This document shows positions 12,640-23,882 of a stretch of 64,000 nt of DNA, one piece after another (position 1 is the stretch's first letter; the number at the start of each line of letters is the position of its first letter). Under the pieces are notes generated by a model. The model worked only from the letters and a program-made list of their open reading frames with translations. It ran no database searches and was not told the origin of the DNA. The DNA comes from Effrenium voratum. Lineage: Eukaryota; Sar; Dinophyceae; Suessiales; Symbiodiniaceae. The stretch spans positions 703,395 to 767,394 of the forward strand of contig CAUJNA010003241.1 of assembly GCA_963377175.1 (NCBI GenBank), written 5' to 3'. The position numbers and the translations under genes are program-made.

Positions 12640-12720
12640 AAGGGGAATCTATCACTGGACAAATATGTGTTTTTTGTAGTTTAATTATTTCTCGGGGGGG
12701 GGGGGGGAGCAAATGGAAGA
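12640..12720 (+). repeat. family A element, 5'-truncated copy
   Basis: It carries GTCAAGGGGAATCTATCACTGGACAAATATG and ends GAGCAAATGGAAG, matching the right two-thirds of family A. The left terminus is missing and a run of G replaces the usual TTTCCAGGGGACTTA. Confidence 0.55.
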
Positions 12721-13767
12721 TCAAAGGCTCACCGTTCCAGTAAGGACCGGGCTGAGGGAGGCCGCCTTGGCGATTCCTTCTTTCCAAGTTGTGATTAGGA
12801 ATTTGCTCAGATCAATAAACCCCCAGTTGACTACTTTGGGTCCCCTTTAGAGGCCAACCTTGGGGGAAGACCCCTTGATTACTTCATCCACCAGGTTGAC
12901 CCAGCCGGGGGCTACATGAACCCTGTTTTTTCTCGCAAAAGTAAACCCAATGGAATGGATACTTCAAAGTAAACCCAAGGATGGATACTGCGTATTTTGT
13001 CCAGATGACTATAGCAATTTAAAGGGCCTAATTTGAGGGGACTCGATCCTTGACCACGCTACGAATCAAACTTTGGCCCTCCCAACCTGGATGGTTCTCC
13101 GAACCCGTCCACGAATCCCTAAGAAGGTTCTCCGGGCCCTTCTCGGGATCCCACTTTGGTATCAGAGAACAACGTATTTCCCATCATCTAACTTGCTGAT
13201 ACACAGAAAATGAGGGAATGACTCCAACCAACCAAGGTTTCCTAGACATCCCCCTCCGGTTGATTCCCCAAACCCTCTTGATGTCCTACTGAAAAACCCA
13301 GCGAATGGAACCCATTTGGCACGGGGGTGCTCTATGCCAGATGTCATTTTCGGATTGCTCCAGGTGACTTAAACACGCGAATTGGTTCTCCGGTTGAGGA
13401 ATTCACCACACCGAGGTTCAAGTCCACATTGGGCGAACCAATGTTAACCCCGGATTACTGACCCCCCTGGTGGGTGCCACCCATTCCAGTAGGATGAGCT
13501 TATTCATCGACGTGGTTCCACCAGGGAGGAATCGCTGAGATTGCTACCGATCAAGGCTATCCCTGCCGTGCGGGGGCTCGGTTTCATGGGTTTGTTTTTC
13601 GATTCCGTTCCCCGTAGGTGACTGGGTTTGACACATTCCGCAGATCTGCGGTCACCAAACCCGTAGCAGAGATGCTTCTGTTTCAACATGGTGAACCCTG
13701 GCAAAGAGTTGTGATTTCAAGCAACCTTCAAACAACCTCCCACAGGGCCTCAGCAAAATAAATTGAA

Positions 13768-13907
13768 ACCTGGACCCTCAAACTCAAACTACCCATATAC
13801 AAAGGGAATTCACCCCAACATGTTGGGTACCTGTCTCCAAAATGGGTCCATGACCTTTTCTGGTTGGGGGTGACCCCATTTTTAAAGGGTGGAGACTCCA
13901 GGTACCC
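13768..13907. repeat. MITE-like element, family F copy 2
   Basis: It is bounded by ACCTGGACCCTCAAACTC on the left and GGAGACTCCAGGTACCC on the right, an imperfect inverted repeat related to the element at 2080-2187. The interior TACCCATATACAAAGGGAATT resembles ACCCATTAAAAGAGAAA in copy 1. Confidence 0.5.
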
Positions 13908-14053
13908 ATCATATTGAACCAGCCGGCATCCGCCAGGCCGAGACGGAGGTTGAGGAGGTCCGCGATGAGAAGCCTGCGGTCTTCAGGGTGGAGAGACTTG
14001 GCCGGCGATGCTCGCGCTTCCCAGGCCAAGGCTGTCCAATATGTGAGAGACGT
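13908..14053 (-). CDS. candidate coding exon (minus strand), unknown product
   Basis: The minus-strand frame reads ...ALAWEARASPAKSLHPEDR... and continues RRLLIADLLNLRLGLADAGW, a leucine-rich amphipathic pattern unlike the surrounding noise. Both ends are undefined and the downstream flank is a family F element. No domain is identified, so this is only a composition-based suggestion. Confidence 0.25.
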
Positions 14054-14426
14054 GCCTTGTATCAGGGTGCTGGGCGCTATTTTGTGTTTTTTTTTGGGGG
14101 GGGGTCTCGTTTTTTTTGGTCTAGCTTGTATCTGTTTCTTGGTTTTTGATGCATGTTGTTTGCCGAAATCGGCAGAGTTTGGCCAATCGCCTACAGGCAC
14201 CATGCAACTTTTGAAGAGTGCAGCTTGCGCTTTGCATATGGGTGGATCGTGTTTTTGTCGGGTACCGTTTTCAGGTTGGTTTAAAGGGAAACCAACAGCA
14301 AATCAGCCGGTTTGGGGGGTCCCCCCGTTTTAAGGCAGCCCCGTGTGGGCAGGTTAAGTTACAACGAGCACGGCTCAAGCCGCCTACACAAGCCTGTTTA
14401 GCCATGCCACGCTGGTCGCGCCAATA

Positions 14427-14560
14427 AATGTTGACCCCATATAAATCAACCCCAGTTTATTAATAGGGGTGCTCTCCTCCAAAAGTGATGATCCCCACAT
14501 TTCACCCAGGGACACGGCCCTATGAATGAAACTGGGGTTGATTGATTTGGAGTCAACATT
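14427..14560. repeat. MITE, family D copy 1
   Basis: AATGTTGACCCCATATAAAT and the following CAACCCCAGTTTATTAATAGGGG are mirrored at the right end by CTATGAATGAAACTGGGG and TTGATTTGGAGTCAACATT, giving inverted repeats of about 40 bp. The 134-bp element has no coding capacity. A second copy is at 15751-15886. Confidence 0.75.
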
Positions 14561-15330
14561 CGTCAGTTCGGGCTTGGGGCGCTCAAACGCTTGCTCCACT
14601 GACCTTGGACCGCAAGTCGAGTTTCCTTGAGGCCCAACTTCGGTCAGTCATGAAACAGAGACCCCGGACAATTTTGAGCCTATCCATCTCGTTTGCCACA
14701 GTGTTTCCTTTTGTCAAGTCTGGCAGGGGTGTGTAAATTCCGATTTGCCTCTAGAGGCCAACCTGGGGATTTCTGAAATGATATCATGTTACCAGAATAT
14801 GCCCGCACGAGAGGTTGCCAACGTCCAAAGAATGTCCTTTGAGGGCAAAAACTGAACCCCGGCTGGGACCGATTTGTAAACCCAGCCCTCGTTTGCTCGC
14901 GGCCCAGGAACCAACAGCTGCGATCGCAGAGCAACGGCATAAGGCCGGCGATGTGAGTTGTCATGCGGCTGGAGAGGTTTTTCTGATGGTGTAGTTACCC
15001 CCTTTTGGTTTGATTTCACCTGCTGGAGGTCACCCAAGTTGAGACAAACCTATGTTATTCCCTCAAGTGGGTGGTGTCAAACATCACCTTTGAGACCGCG
15101 CAATGAACTTCCTTGTAAAGTGATGGTTTCTACAAGGAAGCATATTGAAGCCCTGTGCTGAGCTTATGACCCTTTGGCTGGTATCAACCCCCTAGTTTAA
15201 TGGCTAGCCATCAGCAAGCAAACATGGACAAATCAACTGGACGTCCACATATAGAACCCGTATTCCTTCTTGCATTTGATCTCTGAATTTGCCAGCAGGG
15301 CCTAAGCAAAACCGATGTCTTCTGTTTCCC

Positions 15331-15420
15331 CGAACTCCGTTTCGCCAGGTACCGGCTCTCCCCGGACCTTAGGGACAAGCACAGCAAAGTGGCGCTCTTT
15401 GGGTCGAAGGCGGGGAGAGA
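15331..15420 (+). CDS. candidate coding exon, unknown product
   Basis: One frame reads ELRFARYRLSPDLRDKHSKV followed by ALFGSKAGRE, a charged, protein-like sequence. It ends at GGGAGAGA followed by GTAATA, a plausible donor at 15421. Six bases later a family A inverted-repeat element begins, so the intron may be formed largely by that element. The upstream boundary is uncertain, although an AG precedes GTACCGG at 15350. No family is recognised. Confidence 0.4.
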
Positions 15421-15426
15421 GTAATA

Positions 15427-15543
15427 CTTCCATTTGCTGAAATGAATATTTTATATTTCCCATGTTGGCGGTTTTAAAGGGAATCTATGACTACTGTTTT
15501 CCCCTTTTTTGAAGTTTTGCCAGGGGGCTCAAGCAAATGGAAG
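15427..15543 (+). repeat. MITE/introner-like element, family A copy 4 (best termini)
   Basis: The termini CTTCCATTTGCT (15427) and AGCAAATGGAAG (ending 15543) are perfect 12-bp inverted repeats. The interior keeps the GTTTTAAAGGGAATCTATGACTACTG core. A second, left-truncated copy continues directly (about 15544-15616), with CCACTACTGGACATATTTG and TTTTCCAGGGGACTTCAGCA. Confidence 0.75.
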
Positions 15544-15661
15544 AATATATTGGTCGGTTTTCAAGGGAAACGATTCCACTACTGGACATATTTGTTTGTT
15601 TTTCCAGGGGACTTCAGCAGCAAGTGGATTCCAACCGCAAATCTTTGTAGGTCCAAAATCC

Positions 15662-15743
15662 AATGTGGACCCCAGATTAGGCAACCCCAGTTTAGGGGGT
15701 GTCCCTGGGTGAAATGTGGGGAATCATCACTTTTGGAGGGGAA
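15662..15743. repeat. family D element, partial copy
   Basis: CAATGTGGACCCCAGATTAGGCAACCCCAGTTTAGGGGGTGTCCCTGGG-like sequence matches one arm of family D up to TTTTGGAGGGGAACCC. It abuts the complete copy at 15751, so two copies are adjacent or nested. Confidence 0.55.
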
Positions 15744-15750
15744 CCCAAGC

Positions 15751-15886
15751 AATGTTGATCCCGGATCAATAAACCCCTGTTCAAATTTAGTATGGGGGTG
15801 TCCCCTCCAAAGGTGATAAATCCCCGCTAAAACCAGGGACACCCCCATATTAATGAACAGGGGTTTATTCATTTGGGGTCAACATT
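15751..15886. repeat. MITE, family D copy 2
   Basis: AATGTTGATCCCGGATCAATAAACCCCTG on the left is mirrored by CAGGGGTTTATTCATTTGGGGTCAACATT on the right. The 136-bp inverted-repeat element is close in length to the copy at 14427-14560. The inverted stems GGGGGTGTCCC / GGGACACCCCC are also conserved. Confidence 0.75.
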
Positions 15887-15999
15887 CCGCCAACCAAAAA
15901 GCAGTTGTGCGGGGGCACAGTGCTCACAATTACCCGTTTTCAGGTTCCGTGTTTGGTTTCGGGATTGTATGCTCGCAAACAAAAGACGGACCTTTGTTT

Positions 16000-18000
16000 G
16001 GAGTGTGCAGGGTTGCCTGTAATCACACTGTGGGTTGAGGTACCTACGTATGCGGAAGTAAGCTTTCATCTTTACAATGGTGTGTGTGTGTGCTCCTTTC
16101 ACAAGCCGGCTCCATATCACTTCATAGCAACCGCTGGACTCGTACGGCAGCGCTACGGTTGGAGGTGATCAAATTGGAGTTTAGCACCGTTATTTGTGGC
16201 ATTCATGCAGCTGCTCAAAAAAAGTCATCGCCTTCAAGCCAAGCCCGTTGCCTCCACTTGGGATTGGGTACCTAAACCCAGCCACCTTTCGCCAGCTTCC
16301 GACCGTGTAAGTCTTGCTTACTCGATCCATCCGAGCGAACCGCCAGCGCTGGCCTCCGTAACGGCCCATGTTGCAGCTCGGCGTCATCTTCGTGACGAAG
16401 GGCTGGGTTTCGTGGTCTTGTGCTGGGGAGATCATGTGTAGTTTCTGGTTCATCTAGCGTTGGGGAAACATGGGGCGCACTCACCAAAGTACCATCCTGG
16501 AGCTTCCAAATCACGGAAATAACCCGGAGAACGAACAAGTATAACAACCCGGAGACGGAGGACCCAGGATTCGTTTGGGTTCACCACGATCCATTCAAAT
16601 GGATCCGGTCGAAGCGCGGAGGTGAAGGGCATCCCCTGTGGTGGCTGCTGGGTGAAAGCCGCCTGGCGAGAGGCAGCGACTTAAAGGCGACTGCATACGT
16701 CCAAGGGTTATTTCACATCTCTTGTTTGGGTGCCTTGTTCAGATGCCAATACGTCATTTTCTGAATCTTGTGTAGCACCAGAAGAATGTTTGTTGAAGAG
16801 TAACACCGGAACAAACAGCTTTTCCTGTCCCGTTTCGGCTTAATGCATATGAATTCGCTCGCCTCCCATTCGTCAGGCTTGCTGTCGTGGGATAGGACCA
16901 TCCTGGCAGAAGGAACCAAATAGACGTGTTCGCCGGGGTTCATTGGCCTCAGGGATCGGAATTATAGGTGTTTCTTACAAGACGCAAGTGGATTCTCTAG
17001 AAATTGGCATGCAGGTTATTCTGGGGGGGGCGCTGTTTTCTGATTTTGTTTGGCCTCCCAGGATTAAACACTGAGATTCTGCATACATAAGGGGGGCAAC
17101 TGCCAGAGGAGGACCCTACTAGCAAAAGGCACCCCCTAAAAAATGTGCTAATTTCCTTACGAGGGAGCCAGCCCTGATGAGTACGGTGCTTCGGATTAAT
17201 CTGCAGCTAAGATTATGACCAGCATTCAACATGAGCAACAGCTAGAATAACAAAGGCGCTGCATCTTTTGATGTGCTGCCGCGACTAAGGATGTAGCTTG
17301 TCTGTGTCACAAAGTCAGAGCTGGTTGACGGCAACTCACGCTTCAATCGTATCATCCTCTCCAAGTATTTTGCGCAGCGCTTCCTTTAACGAGGTGATTT
17401 TGATACCCTCTACCTGGTTGTGCTCAGAGCTGAACGTGGCTCATCGATCTGCAAAGTAGATGCGGGCGCGCCAAAACCCCTATTGGCTGCCTCAATATGT
17501 TTTTTTTTCTTTTTCTTTTTACCTGGTTTCATAAAGGTTATAGTTGGGCCTATAGGTCAGTGTAGTCTTGGTGGGAACCACAGAGGCTTTTGAATTTTGG
17601 GCGCTGCTCCTGTGCCACCGGCACCTACTTGGCTCATAGAGCTGGTCTTTTGTGAAATGCCTCATATACAGCAAAATTACAAAGATCAATTCCGCCGTGC
17701 TGGTAAGGGACAACAGACCAAAGACGCCCAATATCCTGGATAGACCTTGATACGCCGAACACAAAGTTCAGCTCATTTATCCTTGGCTCCTAGCCTCTTT
17801 CGAGCTTGGGCTTGTCCATTGAACCTCCTTTTTCGTTTTCTGGCCGAGAACCCGCTCGGTGCGTTTTTTGCGTTTTTTTTCCGCTTAGGTCGGCAGCAGA
17901 TATCTTCCAACGCACATCGGCACGGCGCAAGTCCTGCGGCCTTGGGAAGAGGCAAGCGACGTGCGAGTGCTCGGCCGAGGCGTCGAACTGTGACAGTGTG
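16000..18000. other. non-coding stretch, no supported gene
   Basis: Frames on both strands are short and lack motifs. Short homopolymer tracts occur (G run at 17023, T run at 17501). Nothing here could be supported as an exon or RNA gene. Confidence 0.4.
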
Positions 18001-18002
18001 TG

Positions 18003-18167
18003 GTCCATTTGAGCCACGTGCTCAAAACCCGGGGATTGATGAAGGTTAGTAGGGGACGATCCCCTTGCTACAAATAACTGCGGAGATCCGGCTTCTGAAT
18101 CCTTGAAGCATGGTTCTGGGATTACGACCATTTGAATTCCGGGTTTTGAGCAAGTGACTCATTTGAG
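18003..18167. repeat. MITE-like inverted-repeat element
   Basis: CCATTTGAGCCACGTGCTCAAAACCCGG at the left is the near reverse complement of CCGGGTTTTGAGCAAGTGACTCATTTGAG at the right, giving about 160 bp with arms of about 27 bp. Only one copy is seen in the window. Confidence 0.6.
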
Positions 18168-18169
18168 TT

Positions 18170-19215
18170 TGGGAGGGATCCAGCCGTTGGGGGGGGCAAC
18201 GGGAAATCAACAGCCCTTTTTGTTGGTTCTGAAGGGAAAGCATTAAAAGGAGAACACACCCTTTAGGCTCCTCCAATCAGAACGCTGAGTCCAACCATAG
18301 GGCTCAGAACCGGTTCAAAGCGAGCCAGAACCGGGATGCATAGCTCGAAAGACACTCAAGGCTTGGACAGTTGAATCGAAATAACCTCCAGCGATCCCTG
18401 GGTCAACACGGCTGCTTTGTGCTTCTGGCTCTAGGTCCCCTCCCGAACGTTTTGTTTTTCCCCGTTGGTGTCCTAGCAACACAAACCAACCAACCGCATG
18501 CCCGAGGCACCCGTGTTTTTTTTTTTTTTGCAAAGATGTAAGCGCAAGTCCTGGCATGAGTCTGAAGACTTGCCGCGTAGACTCAGGGGTCAAGGCACAG
18601 GTCACAGCTATGACTGTGTCTTTTCTGAGAGGACACCCGGAATGGGAGGTGTTTCCCTTGGTTTACCTTTACAAGCACAAAAATCGGGTACCCGTACCCT
18701 CAACACAAAAAACAATCTTCTCAAACGAGGCGCGAAAAGGCCCCTTTGGTCCTTTCGGATGCCCCCCAAAACGGTCCCTTGACAACCCAAAGGCTATTAT
18801 GGGTGGGGGTGTCCCTTGTTTGGGGCATGTGCTTTTGTCTACCAGTTCCACTTCAACTTCTGTATGAATTGTCTTTTTGGCTGATCTAGGAGTGACGCTG
18901 GATTTTTACTGGAGTGCTGGAAGGACAACTTCAATGTTGGTTTGACCATCTTGTGAGCTGCGGCCAGTTGCATCAACCTGCAAGGCCACAAACCAACAGG
19001 AGCTTCACTGGAGCTTTGCTGGTTTTCCCTGAGTTGACGCTGGCGTTACTAAGCACTGGAGGGCCTCCTTACAAGGAACAGTGGATTTGAAGCAGCCTTG
19101 TTTAAATCGATCTTAGATGTTCTATGAATAGGTTTTTCTGCTTGCGATTGCGAGTGTGCCCCCCTTTGACTCAGGTAGCCCAAAGCCCAATCGTTTGACT
19201 CCTAATCCGTTCCCC
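18170..19215. other. non-coding stretch, no supported gene
   Basis: No coding exon or further repeat family was recognised. The sequence is mixed, with a T tract at 18518-18530. Confidence 0.4.
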
Positions 19216-19366
19216 CTATTAATAAAGGTCTCCCTAATAATAAATATTTGTTTCGGAAGTCCCAAATCCGGGAATACTACTTTTAGAATAGCCAATACTA
19301 AACCAATTCTAAAGTAGATATTTTCCTGCCCGTACTCAAATCCAGCCCCATTAGGGGGACCCCGGG

Positions 19367-19500
19367 GGCACGTTTCCTTTACTACGGCTGTACTACAAAG
19401 TTGCGACTTTCGAGCCAGAGCTCCGGGAGCACGTTTCCTTTACTACGGTTGTACTACAAAGTTGCGACTTTCGAGCCAGAGCTCCGGGAGTACGTTTCCT
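19367..19500. repeat. 61-bp tandem repeat, two full copies plus a partial one
   Basis: ACGTTTCCTTTACTACGG followed by TGTACTACAAAGTTGCGACT and TTCGAGCCAGAGCTCCGGGAG repeats with a 61-bp period. CGTTTCCTT starts at 19371, 19432 and 19493. The two full units are nearly identical, so the duplication is recent. Confidence 0.75.
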
Positions 19501-20338
19501 TTGAGAACCTGCCCTCCAAAACCTGCCCTCCAGAACCAGGGGACCCCTAATAATAAAAATTGTTTTGCAGGCCGGGTATTTTTTTTATTAGGGAGGGGGC
19601 GTCGTTTATTATTAGGGGGAAGGGATTATGGTGGTACACGCCCTCATATTCAGGATGTTGGTTTCCTCGGCTTTCGCGAGCCGCTGGTGCCTTTTGGCCA
19701 GGACTTACCCGCCAAAGAGTTTGAGGAGAAGGACGGCTGGAAATGTTTGTTGCTCGCACCCACGACTTTTGTTTCCAGTCGGTTCTTTTGCATGCAGCGG
19801 TAAGGGTTGTAGGGAGGCTTGCTACATATCTTCATAAGCTTGTCGTTCAATTTCTTCACGATTGCACTACGCGGAAGCGGCATCAAAAGTCATCTTTCGT
19901 GTGCGGCTTCGTGCTTTTCACTAGGCAAAAGCAATGGCAGCATCACCGTGTTGCAACTACCTCTAAAAGGCGCCTGGGTGCAATGCTCATTTGGCTCGTG
20001 CCTTGCGCCAAAACATCGGCTCTGCAAATGCTCCTGCAGAGTTTTAGCAAAACGAGGCGGCCCCCATGCAATAAGCCTCAATAAGCGCACAGCTTCACTC
20101 CGAGCCGTGTGTCGTGTGGCGGGCTCTTTTTTTTGAGGACTTAGGACCGCGGGCAGAATCGCCTCCCGCATCTCCGGGTGGCCTTCGAATTGAGTGATTG
20201 GAGTGTTTCATCACGGCCGAACCCTTCCTCAACTAGAGCGCCAGTTTTCTGCGCATGGTGAGCCACCTGAAAATGCCAAGCTCACAGCGTGAGAAACCCG
20301 TGGACCACCGTTCCAGGCCGAGCCCGACCTCTAAATTT

Positions 20339-20481
20339 CGACGGCCACCGCGCGGGGCCCGGATCAGGAATGTGACAAGCAGCTGGGGAAGCTCCTCTTT
20401 GGCGAGAACGAGAGCCAAGGCTACGCCGAGGCAAGGCTTGACCTTTGGCTTGCTTTAAAGCTGCCAGAACATCTTAAATAA
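20339..20481 (+). CDS. candidate 3'-terminal exon, unknown product
   Basis: One frame opens after a TAA near 20335 and runs to TAA at 20479-20481. It encodes ...DQECDKQLGKLLFGE, then NESQGYAEARLDLWLALKLP and EHLK. The acidic, amphipathic composition and a clean stop suggest the C-terminus of a real protein. The 5' boundary is not known; an acceptor may lie near the CAGGAATG at 20362-20369. No domain is recognised, and upstream exons could not be linked because the flanks are repeat-rich. Confidence 0.45.
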
Positions 20482-20484
20482 TTT

Positions 20485-21730
20485 GCATGTATTTTCTGTT
20501 TAACAGTGTGTCCCGCCCCAAGAGTTAAATGCACAAATAAAACAACATGCACGTTTCTTCCCCCCTGAAAAACATGAAGATAACATGCGGGCTTCCCTGG
20601 CTTCCCACGTATTGCCAAGGAAGTTCCCCGGCGCCATTTGCAGCTTGGCAGAAGTGGGATCTCTGCCGATTCGTCGGTGATTTTTTGCGGGAAACAGGAG
20701 GACCGGCCCCTCTGTGGTTTTCCTTGGCGCCCGCAACCAAGGCTTCTTTTGTGAGGGAGACCCCACAAGTTCTGCTGGTTTCCTTTGTGGTTTCCTTTTG
20801 AAAAAAAGGGACAAGACAAACGAGGGCACCCTCTAACAAGGAGATACCCGCCTTGATGTTCCCGAGGTGGCACTCAATGAGCCAGACTTTGGCCGGTGTC
20901 CTTAATTTAGCCAAGGTGCACAGAGTTTGAAACTGTTGCTGGAGTCCAAACCCCCGAACCCTAGAGTCTGAGGTTGTTGAGTATGCAGAAAGTCTTTGAT
21001 CCAGTGGCGCGGTGTGCCTTTGCAAGGAGGTTCAACTCTTGGGTGTGCTTGCTTTTGTTGTTTCTGTTTGTTTCTGGCAAAGGATCAGACTTGGTAATGA
21101 CCTAATTGCCCAGGTGCAACCTGAGCTGTTCAAAGGCGCTCATGGGGATGCATGGTGTCCTCCTTGTCTTGGCCCACCCGGGTGTAAACCCTTCGATAGA
21201 ACTGGGGAAGGACGGGGCTCAGGTGCCATTTCGTTCCCGCTCAAAACCCCCAAACCCCGCTTCTTTGCTTTTTTAAGCCGAGGTGCAGCAAAATAATTGC
21301 TGTGTGCCAACCATACAAAAGTGTATGGAAAGAAACTGTACATGTGCTGAAATATGTAGCATGTGCGTGTATTGTATATATATATATAGCACAACAATTT
21401 GAACCCCTTGGAATGCTTCCCCTTTGCATATGGAAGCTGACAGGTAGGTGCGGGAAGACTGCGTTCCGTACTCAGAAACCAACAAAGATCCGGCCATGTG
21501 AAATGTAGATGCCCCTCGCCGGATGTGGGCACAACTGTTGCCGGGGTTCCTTGCATAGGAATCCCATTCCGACCAAACTGGCACGTTAGCTTCCTTGATG
21601 TGTGCATGCATGCACGGATGCATACTGAAAGCAATACCCGCATGCATGCACGAATTCCCTCAAACATCGGTTATCGCTCAACTCAACATGATGGGGTGAG
21701 TTCCCTTTTGAATGGTTAGTTCAAGGGTCC
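20485..21730. other. non-coding stretch, no supported gene
   Basis: Overlapping frames on both strands (for example minus 20421-21025) lack motifs. A TGCATGCATGCA-rich patch lies at 21600-21655, and a short TA run at 21375-21388. Confidence 0.4.
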
Positions 21731-21749
21731 CGGTATATTTATAATATAT

Positions 21750-21790
21750 TTAAAAAAAAACACATATATATATATATATACATAGATGCA
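21750..21790. repeat. AT-rich microsatellite
   Basis: A poly-A stretch is followed by (TA)n with CATATATATATATATA sequence. Related (TA)n tracts lie near 23220-23238 and 26808-26885. Confidence 0.7.
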
Positions 21791-21869
21791 TCTTACATAC
21801 ATATATGGGTCTGTGTTTTTTTACCGTGTCAGTTCTTTAGTCTTCGTGGGAGGTGGGGCTTGGGCGACC

Positions 21870-21935
21870 CATACCCCCGAATCATACCCCGAACCATACC
21901 CCCGATTCATACCCCGATTCATACCCCCGATTTTT
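21870..21935 (+). repeat. CATACCCCGA(AT)T short tandem repeat
   Basis: The unit CATACCCC(C)GATT or CATACCCCGAACC, 12-13 bp long, is repeated five or six times. Smaller arrays of the same unit recur at 22537-22585 and 23117-23183. Confidence 0.7.
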
Positions 21936-22536
21936 TTTTAATCCAAAACGGAAGAACTGCTGACCTTGCAAGCCTGCTTGAAGGGCGAAGCTAAGAGTAT
22001 GCAAGTAGGGCCCGTCCTGCGGGTAACACAATAAGCTGTCTGTCCCCAAGCAGTGTTGTACTCTAACTGACGTTTAGAGCAAGAGCTACAGGTTAGCTCA
22101 CAGTTCGTCATGCGCCAGCTGACAGTTTGTATGGGCCGGCTTACTGCGACACACGCACAACTGCATTTCAACAGCGCACAGGCTTGCACGAGCTGCTTGG
22201 CTATTTCGGGTGTTTATCCCAAGTGCGTTTTCGCTGCTGCGTCAAGGGGTGGACTTGCGCGCTCGGCTTTGGTATGTGTACTGCCGCTCCGGCGGGTCGA
22301 AAAATTGACCAAGAAGGCTTGAAAGCTCTGTGGCCCTTCCTGCCACGCAGGTGAGAGTTTGACCACTAGCAAAACCTTTGCTGACTTTGCGCGGGTTGAC
22401 ACGCTCTGCTTCATAGCTTCACATGGCGCGGACCTGTTCCAAGTGCAAGGGTGCTGCCCTTGCAGCATCCGCACATGATTTCAAGCTTTCTTAGCCATGC
22501 TCGCTTTGCGTCTTTCCGTCAGCAAAAATCTTCCCC

Positions 22537-22585
22537 GCGATTCATACCCCTGATTCATACCCGATCCATACCCGAGTCATACCCT
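22537..22585 (+). repeat. CATACCC-type repeat, second cluster
   Basis: GATTCATACCCCTGATTCAT, ACCCGATCCATACCCGAGTC and ATACCC follow the same 11-13-bp unit as the array at 21870. Confidence 0.65.
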
Positions 22586-23116
22586 TTCGCAGACATCTGC
22601 AACCAAAGAGCCTTTTGCACTCTGGGCGCAATCGTGAAGCTACAGGGGCCAGATCTTCAGAAGCTAGGCAAACAAAGGGGAGGGCTGCAGAACGACGCCG
22701 CCCTTTTCGGAGAGGATCGGTCCGGAAGGTTTGCAGCCGCTTGAAGGAAGAGTTTTAAGCCTGCGAGAGTGAATTCTTTCGCTCTGCTTGTGAAGTCGGG
22801 GAGCGCTGCAAAGAGCGGCCTGTGTTCGAAGGAGTGGCGAGCAAGAAGCCATCCTTTCATTGGCGGGCGTGCCAAAGCAAGCAAGTTCTTGTCAGCGCCT
22901 GGAAGGAAGCACAGCATGCCCTGGCGACTGGTGAGGCGTCAGGCTTCGGTGTGCCACGGCTGCTTAGCCTTTCGCAGCTGTCTAGTTCACCCTGGCAGCG
23001 TCAGAGGCCAGCTGTGGCAACTGAGCGGTTCGGCTTCTTTCAGCCTATCTGCTTGGCAGCGTGATCGAGAATTGCAGCGCCCAAGGCCACAAAACAAGAA
23101 ATCAGAGCCGCGCGAG

Positions 23117-23183
23117 CCATACCCCGAACCATACCCTCGAGTCATACCCTGAGCCATACCTGCGATTCATACCCCCTATACCA
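23117..23183 (+). repeat. CATACCC-type repeat, third cluster
   Basis: CCATACCCCGAACCATACCC, TCGAGTCATACCCTGAGCC and ATACCTGCGATTCATACCCC form a third array of the same unit within 1.3 kb of the first. Confidence 0.65.
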
Positions 23184-23261
23184 ACCTCCCGGCGCGGCCA
23201 CGTCAAAAAAACACATACCCATATATATATATATATACGTGCAAATCTATGAATATATGCT

Positions 23262-23352
23262 GGCCGGATCTGGCCGGCCTCGACCGAGGATCCGCCCAGA
23301 AACCTCGGAGGAGGGCCCTCTGCTCGCTCTGGGCAGCGGGGCGCTCTACGAG
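23262..23352 (+). CDS. candidate coding exon, unknown product
   Basis: A frame with protein-like composition reads ...RPRPRIRPETSEEGPLLALG followed by SGALYE, and is followed at 23353 by GTGATG, a plausible splice donor. The same CTxxxGAG|GTGATG junction occurs at the exon candidate ending at 12384. The acceptor is not defined; (TA)n lies just upstream. No domain is identified. Confidence 0.4.
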
Positions 23353-23755
23353 GTGATGCGTTTCGGCGTTGGATTTTTTCGGTTCGGAGTTGGGTTGGCC
23401 ATGGCTTTCGGTTCAGGGGAAACCAAGAGAAACACCATTGGACACCATTCCCGGAGATTGGGGGCCAGGGAAATCAGGGCAATGAAGGGAAACCAGGGCA
23501 AAAGGGAAATCTTTGTTCTGCGTCTTCGAAGAGTTACACAAGTTGGTTATATGGTGATTTCGAAGAGCTGGCTGCCACAACCGGATCCATTGGACAGCGA
23601 AACCAAGGGGACCAGACAAAGGACATGCCCAAGGGCCTTCTTGGGGCAACTGGGATCTGGGATTAAGGCACTTGTTGGTTTCTTAGTGGCGTGCCCTTGC
23701 TGGAAGGTATCTCTCTAAAAGGGGCCAAGGGCATGGTGGTCTTAAATCATGCTTG

Positions 23756-23882
23756 AACTTGCTGGTGCTCAGTAGGGAATGACCCAGGGTTTGGGAATGA
23801 ACCTAGGGATTCCCTTAAAGGAAACCACAGAGGATGGTTTTTCGTGGTCATTCCTTCATTCCCTGCTGAGAACCAGCAAGTT
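23756..23882 (+). repeat. MITE, family B copy 1
   Basis: AACTTGCTGGTGCTCAGTAG followed by GGAATGA at the left is mirrored by TCATTCCCTGCTGAGAACCA and GCAAGTT at the right. The 127-bp element has near-perfect arms of about 27 bp. The interior GAACCTAGGGATTCCCTTAA is partly self-complementary. Other copies are at 30298-30416 and 63515-63640. Confidence 0.8.
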
